A DNA stretch of 64,000 nucleotides, from positions 64,934,336-64,998,335 of the forward strand of contig OY997592.1 in the NCBI GenBank assembly GCA_963921825.1, written 5' to 3'. The notes under the pieces were generated by a model, which saw only the letters and a list, made by a program, of their open reading frames with translations, was not told the DNA's origin and did no database searches. A program made the translations under genes and the position numbers. The first letter of the stretch is position 1. Every line of letters starts with the position of its first letter. The DNA is from Erodium maritimum (Eukaryota; Streptophyta; Magnoliopsida; Geraniales; Geraniaceae). Below are positions 55,327 through 64,000 of the stretch, one piece after another.

Positions 55327-55745
55327 CTTCTAATCATGGCTGTAAATGGCGGTAGTCGGGCGGTGAGGACCCCTAGACGTTAGACGGGAACTAGTCGGGG
55401 CCTAGGCGGATTTTATTTTTTAATTATTTATTAGACATATAAATATACATATTTAGTTACATATTTTATTTTTCTACTTTTAGGTACAACTTTTAATAAA
55501 ACATATCAAATACACGTTACTAAGATGCTTAAAAATAATAATATAATATATCACTTTGTGTATTATCTTTAATATTAATGTTGATTTTAATATTAATTTT
55601 TATTGTATAACTTTTAATAAATATGCCTCTGAAGTTATTGAGAGAGAGAGGAGCGCAGCCCCCCTATTCCTTATTCTTTCTCTGCTAGGGTTTACGAACT
55701 AGGGTTCCACAGGGTGGGGTTTTGCGATTTTCTGCATCAAATTTC

Positions 55746-57623
55746 ATGACGTTTTCGGGTATGGAGGGTGATGGAGAGCATCTCGGCGATGGGTTTGTTC
55801 ATTGGGGACCTGTGTTGCCGGAGGAGAGTGGCGCGGATGTCGAGTTCGACGCCGGTGAGGAGCGAACGTACACCGAGTCGATGGAGGAGCTGAAGCCGCG
55901 AACCGTGACAGCGCCGCTGGTGGCGATGGCGGTGGAGGGCGTGGATCTGCAGAGGGGGTCGGGTTCCTCGGGAGAGCCTGTGCTCTCGGAGGAGCAGTGG
56001 ACGCCGAGGTTGGGTGGGGAACCGGTGTTGTGTTTCTCGGCGGGGGAGGATCCGGGTTGGGTCCCGGGAGGCAGAGTCCGATCGGGACCTGCATGTCTCC
56101 GGCGCACGCCGGCGAGGGGACCCCGACCAAGGACGACGGGTGTGCAACGGGGCGTGGCGGCTAGGGCTCCGGTGCTGGTGGCGTTGGGTGAGAAACCCAC
56201 ACCGATTCCGGTGTCGTCGGGGTCGGCCACGACTCCGGCGGACGAGTTGGAGGAGACTCCGACCGCGGCTGCTTGGCGTCGAAGGAAAGGGAAGGGCGTG
56301 GTCTCTGAGGAGCCGGGTAGGGTTGAACGTCCGGTGGAGGCGGGGCGTGGGTTCATGGGCGATGCTCGATGGGCGGCCACGTTGGGACGCAAGTCAGTAT
56401 GGGCCCAGGGAGAAGGCGGGGATGTGGCTCGCTGGGCAGCGAGGTTTGGGGCGGGTCAAACGAATGTGGAAGGTAGCGTGGGGGTGGGAGCCGGAGCGGG
56501 GCACCCCTATGGTGGTACCACCCGTCCGATCCCAACGGGAGCAACGTCATATCCGGCCGGGCCGGAGGGAGGTGCCATGGGCCAGTTGGATTCCCAAATG
56601 GGCGCTATGGGGATCAAGGAGGTGGTGGTGCCGGTCCAAGAGGTAACAGGGCGGGGAAATATGTATCGTTTTGCTTTAGCAGCGAAAGTCCTGTCTACCA
56701 AGAAGATCTATTGGAAATCGGTAGTGGCACGCATGGAGGATCTCTGGGGTATGAAAGTCGAGGCTAAGCCCCTAGAGGGAGGCCTTGTGGCTTTTTTCTT
56801 CAGGTTGGCGAAGGAAAGGGAGCGAGTATTGGTGGGCGAACCGTGGTCCTTCTGGGACTCCTTGGTGTTGTTCACTAACATACGGGCCCACATGCATGTA
56901 TCGGAGCTGCACTTTCACCACTTTTCGGTGTGGGCGCGGGTATCGAACTTGCCTGTGGGGGCGTGGACGAGGGATGTGGGCTTCAGGATTGTCAACACGC
57001 TGGGTGTGTGTCAAGGAGTGGATGTGGACAAGAAGGGTCTCTGCTGGGGAGACTTTATGAAGGTCAGGATCAGGGCCGACATTCGGGTTCCATTACAGAG
57101 TCAGCTCTTGTTCCGATTGTCGGTGTCTCAGGTACGAACTCGGCTTTACATTTCGTACGAACATTTACCTGAACACTGTTTTGGTTGTTGCTGCGCGGGA
57201 CACCTGTTCCCGGTCTGTCCGGTTGTGGGAGGTCTTCAGGGAGTCTCGTTGAAGGCACCAGGGGACCCGAGGTCGGCGCTAGAAAAGGCCAAACATGGGA
57301 AACCCATCACGGGGACAAACTGGACTTATCTGAGTGGGTCGGGGATGGGGGACCGATCTAGGGGGTCTCCTCGAACTCCTCCTAGGCATGAGGATATGGG
57401 GCGCTGGGGTCGGCAGGAGGCACAGGGGGCAGATGAGCCTGTGGGGTGGCTGCCGCGGGAGTCAACGCCGACCTTATCGGGAAATAAAAGGGCGGGGCGA
57501 GATGTGGATTCAGCAGAGGATGAAGAATCAGCGGCGTCAAACGGGGCGTCTTCAGCAGCGGCGGGGGGCTTCAAGCACCCTCGCCTCCAGGAATGCGTGT
57601 TGGGATGGCCAGGGAGAGGTTGA
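55746..57623 (+). CDS. LINE ORF1-like protein (DUF4283 plus zinc knuckle)
   Basis: 625 codons from the first ATG of the frame (MTFSGMEGDGEHLGDG) with no internal stop. The first 300 residues are acidic then low-complexity and GC-rich. DUF4283 type core lies at about 300-440: MYRFALAAKVLSTKKIYWKS, VEAKPLEGGLVAFFFRLAKE, ERVLVGEPWSFWDSLVLF, HFHHFSVWARVSNLPVGAWT and GVDVDKKGLCWGDFMKVRI. Next is CFGCCCAGHLFPVC at about 478-491, a CX2CX4HX4C knuckle, and a glycine/arginine-rich tail. This is the nucleic-acid-binding ORF1 product of plant L1-like elements. It is the least damaged transposon protein here besides the gag at 47353-48816. Neither ORF2 nor a partner gene is adjacent. Confidence 0.88.
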   Translation: MTFSGMEGDGEHLGDGFVHWGPVLPEESGADVEFDAGEERTYTESMEELKPRTVTAPLVAMAVEGVDLQRGSGSSGEPVLSEEQWTPRLGGEPVLCFSAGEDPGWVPGGRVRSGPACLRRTPARGPRPRTTGVQRGVAARAPVLVALGEKPTPIPVSSGSATTPADELEETPTAAAWRRRKGKGVVSEEPGRVERPVEAGRGFMGDARWAATLGRKSVWAQGEGGDVARWAARFGAGQTNVEGSVGVGAGAGHPYGGTTRPIPTGATSYPAGPEGGAMGQLDSQMGAMGIKEVVVPVQEVTGRGNMYRFALAAKVLSTKKIYWKSVVARMEDLWGMKVEAKPLEGGLVAFFFRLAKERERVLVGEPWSFWDSLVLFTNIRAHMHVSELHFHHFSVWARVSNLPVGAWTRDVGFRIVNTLGVCQGVDVDKKGLCWGDFMKVRIRADIRVPLQSQLLFRLSVSQVRTRLYISYEHLPEHCFGCCCAGHLFPVCPVVGGLQGVSLKAPGDPRSALEKAKHGKPITGTNWTYLSGSGMGDRSRGSPRTPPRHEDMGRWGRQEAQGADEPVGWLPRESTPTLSGNKRAGRDVDSAEDEESAASNGASSAAAGGFKHPRLQECVLGWPGRG

Positions 57624-57874
57624 TCGACTGTACCTTCTCCCTGGTGTATAGGTGTCAAGGGTACCACCAACAGTCGGTAAATTACTTCCCTACCACTTCG
57701 GAGTCAGCAATCCCGCGTTCAGGAGCCCTACCATTATCAGTCAAGGGAGGACGACGCACGCTGACTTACCGGGGGAGTAATCGGTCCACCACTGGTTATC
57801 TATCCCCTGACCTGCTCGGTCAGTATCTTATGGTTGTAGTATACTGTATCGGTGTCTTCGGATGCTACCGCAGT

Positions 57875-60546
57875 TGTCACGCCCCAAATCCGGTTATCGC
57901 CCGGACCCGAGGCATGACGGGTAAGAGAAGACAGTAAAGCAAAGAAACAATATAAAATCTCGAAAATCTCCAATGAGTACTCCAATCCATAACCTCAAGT
58001 ACAGTATAAGTAACCCTCAGGGGGTGTGGTAATAAGTTTTTACCAGTCTGTTTTTAAATAAAGGAAATAAACATGAAGTCTCTATGAACCCACACCGAGA
58101 AGCGCCCAAGCTTCTACTCTTCAATCAAGCCTGTAGACACAACATCAAAACAAAGGGGTGAGCTCACGCTCAGTAGGGAAAACGCATGACAAGGTAGACC
58201 TTAACTCGAACAAGATCAACAATAAAGTTAACAGAAAATAACTTAACAAAACAAGGGTAATAAGTAAACAAATCAATGCCGTGGCACATGAAGTCACCAC
58301 CCTCCGATCCACATGATGTGTCCTCTCGGATTCTCCCTCAAATCCAGAGGAGACGCATAACATTGAGGCGACCGGAAACAACCCTTCGGGGCGCTTATCA
58401 TCGGGATTCTCAGAAACGTCTCCAAAGGATTTTATGTCATTGGGAACCCAGGGCCATACTCCCGTAGGGGCGCACACGTGGGCAATTTAATAAATAACCA
58501 ATATAACATCCCACACCGGACTCCCCAACGGTGTAGGTACCATACCATAACAACAATCAACTCTATCTCACCCTACACCGGACTCCTCAACGGTGTAGGT
58601 ACCATATCGTATCAACCATAATTCCATAACATCTTAGCAACACGCTTACCGAAACTTAACACCAACCAATCCAACCACAGTTAAACCACTAACACACATA
58701 GTTCACCCATCACCAATTCCCATAGCACACAGTACACAAATCACTAGATCAATTCACACCAATCACACAATTCCAACTTACCGTTCACTTACCAGTTTCG
58801 AACCACCGGGGCATCGATCACCTGATTGCGCCGCGCGGTACAACCAGTCATACTCGATACCCCCAACAACCAATCAAGTAAATCAAGTAATCATTCGAAT
58901 ACAAACAACGAGCAGGTACGAGTCTGATCAACCAATTAATCATAAAGCCTTCGAAAGAGCATTCAAACATGCAATTTCACTAGTTTCATTAGACTCTTTA
59001 GCCTATCCACTAAGCAACCAACAATCAAGCATGTGTTCCTAACACGCAACTAATCCGAGGGCTTTGCCAAGGCTCCTCTACCAGACAAACATATCCCAAG
59101 CATTGAAAGCGAATTATACTAGTGATTGGCCTCCTAATCGGTCACCACTAGACACTCCGGTTATTAGCAATTGAAAGATGATTAAGCTAGTTATTCGCAT
59201 CCTATATGCATATTTAGGACCTTTTCCAATTTTATTAACCTAGCATGCATACTAGGCATCGTAAACGAGAGGTTAAGGCTTTCCCTACCTCAAGGTCCTC
59301 CTCGTCAACGCTTTGGTGAAGTCCGGTGATCACCACCTCGCTCTTCCCTCGGGCCTCGGTGTGATCCTTGCTCCTCTAGCTCGATCCCCAAGGTCTTGGA
59401 CACAAAGAAGCACTAATTAGGTTCCACTTAAACAGTAAGAAAGACCCCCAAAACCCTTCCAAAGTTCATCTCAAAACCAAGGTGTAAACACTTTGAAAAA
59501 TCCCCAAGAAACCCTCACTCTGGTGGGTCGCGGATCTGGTCACGGATCCGTGATGGCAACCCTCACGGTCACCGTCACGGAGCCGTGACGAGTGCCGTCA
59601 CAGACTCCCTCACGGAGCCGTGACGTCGCCCGTCACGGGATCCGTCACGGATCCGTGACGCACCAGAGCAGTTTCGCCCTTCTTCAACCTCCAGCTCCAA
59701 AACTCCGAAAATCTACCTTCAAACCCAGAAATTTCCCCAAGCCAACCCCAAAACAGTCCAAATCCATCATTACTCCTCTACCCATGGTAGGAATCAATAC
59801 ACAAACAAGTTTTCCAATGATTCATCAAATCAAACCCACTTCAAAAACTCCAAACCACCATTGATTTCTCCACAAAAACTTCACCAAGCTCTTCATCAAC
59901 ACCAACTCCCATCATTTCTACTTAACCCAACATCATCTAGCCATTTTTCACCCAAAACCCAAGGAAAATAGATGAAGAGAAAAGATGAGTAGAGAGTTCC
60001 ATTACCTCTAGAATGTGAGGATGAAGAGGATGCTAGTGTTTTTGAGGGTGGAAGGCTAGAGGATGACTCCAAATGGTTCCTTCTTCTTAGATTCTCCTTC
60101 AAGCTTCCATGGGAGCTCTTCTCCCTTTCTTCCTCTCAAATTTTCGGCTACAACAATGCAAATAGGAAATGATTTTGCTTCTCCAACACATATAATACCT
60201 AAATGTTGCAATGACTTAAAGGCCCTTGAGCTAGAAACCCATGTAGGAGCTTTTGGGAGGGTAAAAGGGACAATAACTATCCCTTTTTCTCTCATTCAAC
60301 CAAAATAGGACAAGTGTCCCTCTAGCTCATTTAATTTCCCCACCTAAATTCCAGCACTTTTAAAAATTGAAGCTTTAGTCGATATGAAGTCTCGTTTTGA
60401 CCAAAATTGACTTTATGCAATATTATATTCAAATGAAAGGGGTTTCTTCCCTGAAGCCAACCGTGATAATGGCTACTTCGTTTGAGTTCCGGAGAAGTCC
60501 CGAGTGACTTCCGGAGTTACCGGTTCGACCGGAAGCGGGTCTTACA
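57875..60546 (-). repeat. solo gypsy LTR (2672 bp), reverse orientation
   Basis: On the minus strand it starts TGTAAGACCCGCTTCCGGTC and ends GATTTGGGGCGTGACA. The 5 bp duplication GCAGT (57870-57874 and 60547-60551) is perfect. Donor-like AGAG|GTAATGGAACTCTC at 60005 and acceptor-like TTGTGTCTACAG at 58131 lie on the minus strand. A cluster of palindromic (G)TCACGGATCCGTGA(C) and related words sits at 59530-59665. It inserted in the 3' UTR of the ORF1-only LINE and is younger than it. The open frames inside are leader sequence. Confidence 0.93.
59530..59665. repeat. palindromic TCACGGATCCGTGA cluster
   Basis: At least six words of the form (G)TCACGG-N2-CCGTGA(C), e.g. GTCACGGATCCGTGA and GTCACGGAGCCGTGACG, within 135 bases. 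The same palindrome occurs at 10290-10380 at the equivalent place of another LTR. Confidence 0.85.
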
Positions 60547-61021
60547 GCAGTCCCACCCCTCCGACCGCCCCGATGTCAAAGAGCAAAATTTACTTTCCTG
60601 CTTTTATCGTTATTGTTATGTTAGCTTGGTTTCCATGTACGATGCCTCGGGTTTCTGTAGGCATCAAAATGCTTTTATATTAATAATATTGTCTTTCCTC
60701 TCAAAAAATAAATAAATATGCCTCTTAAAACTTTCTCTCCCAAGTACATCATTTTCCCCCTCTTTCCAATATTGATTTTCAGAATTTCAAGATGCCAACA
60801 TTACAAGAATCACGATTCACGAGACCCATTAATTCTTTTAATGCTTTTTTTACCTTCACTAAACGTAATATTTTATATATTTTTTAACTTAATTCAAAAG
60901 AGAGATAAGACATTCCTTTATGTCTTTTCACCTATTTTCGCTTGGATCCAGTCGCCACCGGCCCGCTTAATCGCCGCCGGCCCGCCTAGTCGTCGATCCA
61001 CCGGCATAGTCGGCTTGTACG

Positions 61022-61833
61022 CATGGTTGTATAAGCCGACTATGCCGGTGGATCGGCGACTAGACGGGTCGGCGACGACTGGACCCAAGCGGCTGAAGCT
61101 TTGATTTTACACCAATTAGTGCGTCTGGAACAGGAAAACAGGACTAAGAAGAAGAGTCACGTTCATTGTAAATAAAGTTCATGTAGTTATGAAAGAAGAA
61201 AAAGATGGAAGAAATGAATATGTTCATGAAGTTTAGAGAGAAGGTGAGAGAAAAATAAACGGATGATGAGTATGGAGAAGACGAAACGTTGAAAGTAGGT
61301 GAAAAGACATAAGGATTGTCTTATCTCTCTTTTGAATTAAGTTAAAAAAAATATAAAATAATAGGTTTAGTGAAGGTAAAAAAAGCATTAAAAAAATTAA
61401 TAGGTCTCAGTGAATCGTGAGTCTTGCAATGTTGGCTTCTTGAAATTCTGAAAAGCAATATTAGAAAAAGGGGAGAAATGATGTGATGTACTTGGGAGGG
61501 AAAGTTTTAAGAGGCATATTTATTAAAAGTTATACAACAAAAATTAATATTAAAATCGATATTAATATTAAAGATAATAAACAAAGTGATATATTATATT
61601 ATTATTTTTAACCATCTTAGTAACGTGTATTTGATATGTTTTATTAAAAGTTGTACCTAAAAATAGAAAAATAAAATATGTAACTAAATATGTATATTTA
61701 TATGTCTAATAAATATTTATAAATAATTAAAAAATAAAATCCGCTTAGGCCCCGCCTAGGCCCTGACTAGTCCCCGCCTAACGCCTAGGAGTCCTCGCCG
61801 CCCGACAACCGCCTATCGCCATTTACAACCATG
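61022..61833. mobile_element. hAT-type element (same family), 812 bp, nested
   Basis: Ends CATGGTTGTATAAGCCGAC and inverted CATGGTTGTAAATGGCG, with a perfect 8 bp duplication CTTGTACG (61014-61021 and 61834-61841). Its right half (61340-61833) matches, inverted, the left part of the outer element (55335-55630) and the part after the LINE (60726-60910), so the two are close relatives in opposite orientation. Confidence 0.92.
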
Positions 61834-61915
61834 CTTGTACGCCTTAGCCCGCCCGAATCGTGGCGTTATTGTCGTTTTGGGCGCCTAGGCCGCCTTTTAC
61901 AACCATGCTTCTAAT

Positions 61916-62686
61916 TACTTTCTTTTATTCTGATTTTTTAATTTTATTCTATCCTTTCAATTTACTTTTTTTCAACACGATCAGACTAATACTCTCTCCT
62001 CCTTCAGTCCTTCGTATATATCTTTTTATTTTTTTAATTCAATAATATCCCATCCCTCCTCTCTCGGCCAAATCTCACAAAACCTCCTCCTTAACCAACA
62101 CATGCAAACAGTTGTACTCAAATGTAAATCTATGATTTTGTGTTCCTTATTTTTCTTCAACCCATAGAAACCAATCAACCAAATATGTAGCTTTTACCAC
62201 AGAGATACTACAAGAGAGGCTTGAAAGTACAGACAAAAGAGAAAAGTTTACATGCTAGTAGGAAAAGGAGAGACACTCACCGGCAAAAGAGCCCTAGCAC
62301 TTCATTTCAATGAACAAGGTCGAAGATGGGTCAAAGAGAAAGAGCTCTAGACTTGTCGGTAGGTGGTGGTGTTGTGATGAATATTAGATCAGGAAATGGC
62401 TAAAGAAGAGAGAGATGCAGAGGAGATGGCTGTGGCTTTAGAGCTTTAGAAGAGTGAGAGAAGAGAAGGTTGAATCTTCACAGCTTTAGTATTCGGATTG
62501 TGTGTAGAGACAGGGTATATAAGAGGGTTTGTGCATGGTTGTTGTGAATATTTAATGAGGATCAGACTGGAATTAATGATGATAGTTGAATCTGTAAAAT
62601 CCTTACTAATGTAACAGGAGGAACTATGCCAGCGTGGTACTGTTCCTCGCACATTATTCTTCCATAGCCTTCTCTTGTAAATCCTC
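61916..62686. other. intergenic, no confident gene
   Basis: T-rich at 61920-62060, then mixed composition. A minus-strand frame of 88 codons (62446-62712) starts MEGEGDSVGRIYKRRLWKNN but shows no recognised domain. Confidence 0.4.
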
Positions 62687-62728
62687 CCCACTGAGTCCCC
62701 TTCGCCTTCCATCCATTACTCTCACGCC

Positions 62729-63229
62729 CAAGGTTGTAAAAAACGTTAGGCGCTAGTCGGGCGGGAAGGGGTCTTAGGCGCTAGTCGGGAATTAATCGGA
62801 GATTAATCGGATCATTATTTTATTATTTTTTATTACATATTATTAAATTTTATATTATATTATATAAAAATATTAATAATATCTGACATTAAATATATTA
62901 AAAACATAAATATTCTACTAAACTAAAAATATCATACAATTCTTAAAAGAATATCAATAAGTATGACTATCAACTAGTATAATTTTATGGTTTCACTTGT
63001 TTTGTAGAAGGTTAGAAATTGTTTTTTAATTATAAATCCGACCCGACGCCTGACCGACACGCTCAATTAATCGGTCAGGCGGTGATTAATCGGCCGAATC
63101 GGGGATTAATCGGTCATATTCCGTCCAATCGGCCTGGAGCGCACTAAGAGGATAAATCGGGTCGACAGAGCCCATTTCAACGCCTAGGCGGGGCCTAGGC
63201 GCCTCCAGGCGGGGATTTTTACAACATTG
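62729..63229. mobile_element. hAT-type MITE (CGCCTAGGCG family), 501 bp
   Basis: Ends CAAGGTTGTAAAAAACG and inverted CAATGTTGTAAAAATCC, with a perfect 8 bp duplication CTCACGCC (62721-62728 and 63230-63237). Subterminal GGCGCTAGTCGG and CGCCTAGGCGGGGCCTAGGC words link it to the other three copies, although it is shorter and more diverged. Internal ATTAATCGG repeats at 62800-62815 and 63066-63110. Confidence 0.9.
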
Positions 63230-63237
63230 CTCACGCC

Positions 63238-64000
63238 CCCACTCCATTCCCTTCGGCTTCCATGCATTTATCTCAGGCCGGCTGTTTCTCGGTGTATTGA
63301 AGCCCGATTTCTGTTACCCTTGACCTAGGGTTAAATGCCTTCCACCATTAAATGGGTTCGGCTACTGCATATATCCATTCCTATAACCCTCATTTCCCAC
63401 TCAAATCTTTCCTTCCAGTCAGTTGTGAACTCAATTCCTCCGACCCAGTTTTGTTCTGTAGGCGAATTGACGTCCGTCTCATCGGTTAGATTCTGTTGTT
63501 GCTTTGGTTTTCATGTTTTGTAATTTGGGTTTTTTCCTGAGGATTTTCGAGTAGTATTTGCATGTTTTGTTCTTGATTGTTGTTGATTAGGGTTTCGATT
63601 AGCTCTTTATTCTGCCCATTTGTTGTGTTGTGATTAGCTACAGAGAGTCAATTTTTTCTCAAATTGGATTATTAGTGTGTTGTTAATCTGTTTTTTTCGT
63701 TCCTTTTATAGTGGTTTTCTTTAACATAAAGAGTTTGATGAGTTTGTAGATTGGGGAATTTTTGAAGTAGGGTTGCAACTTTAATAGACTGGGATTTTTA
63801 TAGGAAGGACAAGGAAAAGTGATGTAAAAACCTGTTAAATTCCCTGCATTCTGTGATGAGTTTATGGATTGATTTAGTCATCATATATTTGTTTAACATT
63901 ACAAGTTCCATTATGTTCATGATCTGAAATTTAATTTCCTACTTTGTCTACTAGCTATTGTTATTTGTCAATAACACATTATATTATTTAATTGATAGAT
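63238..64000 (+). promoter_or_regulatory. possible promoter/5' exon of a gene leaving the window
   Basis: Pyrimidine-rich sequence (TTCCCACTCAAATCTTTCC, 63389-63407) is followed by a possible donor ATCG|GTTAGATTCTG at about 63484 and then T-rich, intron-like sequence to the window end. An ORF of 62 codons (63335-63523) has no known domain. The pattern fits a 5' untranslated exon plus leader intron, but no coding exon is visible, so this is tentative. Confidence 0.3.

Larger units (their letters stand above)
55631..60710 (+). mobile_element. ORF1-only non-autonomous LINE
   Basis: A perfect 15 bp duplication AATAAATATGCCTCT lies at 55616-55630 and 60711-60725, with an A-rich 3' end (CTCAAAAAATA). 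Without the solo LTR and its duplication it is about 2.4 kb: 5' leader, one ORF (55746-57623), and 3' UTR ending TTTCCATGTACGATGCCTCG...TATTAATAATATTGTC. There is no reverse transcriptase region, nor room for one. Confidence 0.9.
55335..61907. mobile_element. hAT element (CGCCTAGGCG family) with nested LINE and second hAT
   Basis: Ends CATGGCTGTAAATGGCGG and inverted CATGGTTGTAAAAGGCGG, with a perfect 8 bp duplication CTTCTAAT (55327-55334 and 61908-61915). It contains the LINE 55631-60710 and the hAT 61022-61833. The element's own sequence (55335-55630, 60726-61021, 61842-61907) is about 660 bp, with an AT-rich centre and GC-rich subterminal parts. Confidence 0.9.

Noticed and set aside
55737-56392. 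Long antisense ORFs opposite the LINE ORF1
   Set aside because: Shadow frames of a GC-rich coding sequence; the sense frame has the DUF4283 and zinc-knuckle motifs.
59592-60308. ORFs of 70-90 codons on both strands (e.g. 60063-60308)
   Set aside because: They lie in the leader part of the solo LTR and match no family; their positions coincide with the donor-like region rather than a gene.

Overview
The window is nuclear DNA from a flowering plant, probably a eudicot with a large, repeat-rich genome. The evidence is one host gene with GT-AG introns and a plastid-type leader, plus plant Ty1/copia, Ty3/gypsy (Tekay/Del-like chromovirus), LINE, hAT, Mutator and PIF/Harbinger elements. The species cannot be named from the sequence. 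I found no rRNA, tRNA, CRISPR array or prokaryotic gene.

Layout. 1-720: 3' end of a copia element (minus). About 824-23106: one PIF/Harbinger element (minus) whose transposase gene is broken into three pieces by later insertions. It holds a Mutator-like element carrying a host gene fragment (1073-2952), a hAT element (2969-3813), a degraded long-LTR gypsy element (4615-10799) and an 11.5 kb copia element (11169-22620). The copia element itself holds a hAT element, a 2.8 kb solo gypsy LTR and a Helitron-like insertion. 24194-29640: the only clearly intact host gene, a seven-exon DUF760 family gene (337 codons) with a foldback Mutator-type MITE in intron 1. 29700-37240: poly(A) retroposons and a decayed LINE, interrupted by a gag-only LTR retrotransposon. 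38342-41717: a hAT element containing an ORF1-only LINE. 42529-53457: gypsy pol, gag and LTR pieces in a tandem/nested array, flanked by a divergent pair of about 480 bp inverted repeats. 53608-54513: a short LINE. 55335-61907: a hAT element containing an ORF1-only LINE, which contains a 2.7 kb solo LTR, with a second hAT of the same family inserted further along. 62729-63229: a third small hAT. 63240-64000: possible promoter/5' end of a gene leaving the window.

Most insertions are bounded by target-site duplications that can be read directly: 9 bp for Mutator types, 8 bp for hAT, 5 bp for LTR elements and 15-17 bp for LINEs. This gives a relative order of events. Almost every transposon is non-autonomous or broken (gag-only LTR elements, ORF1-only LINEs, solo LTRs, hAT deletion derivatives).

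The least expected pattern is in the long gypsy LTRs. All of the diverged LTR copies carry a splice-donor-like site near the promoter end and a polypyrimidine/CAG acceptor-like site, next to a short inverted repeat, near the 3' end. A different minisatellite lies between the two sites in each copy. I read this as a candidate conserved leader intron.
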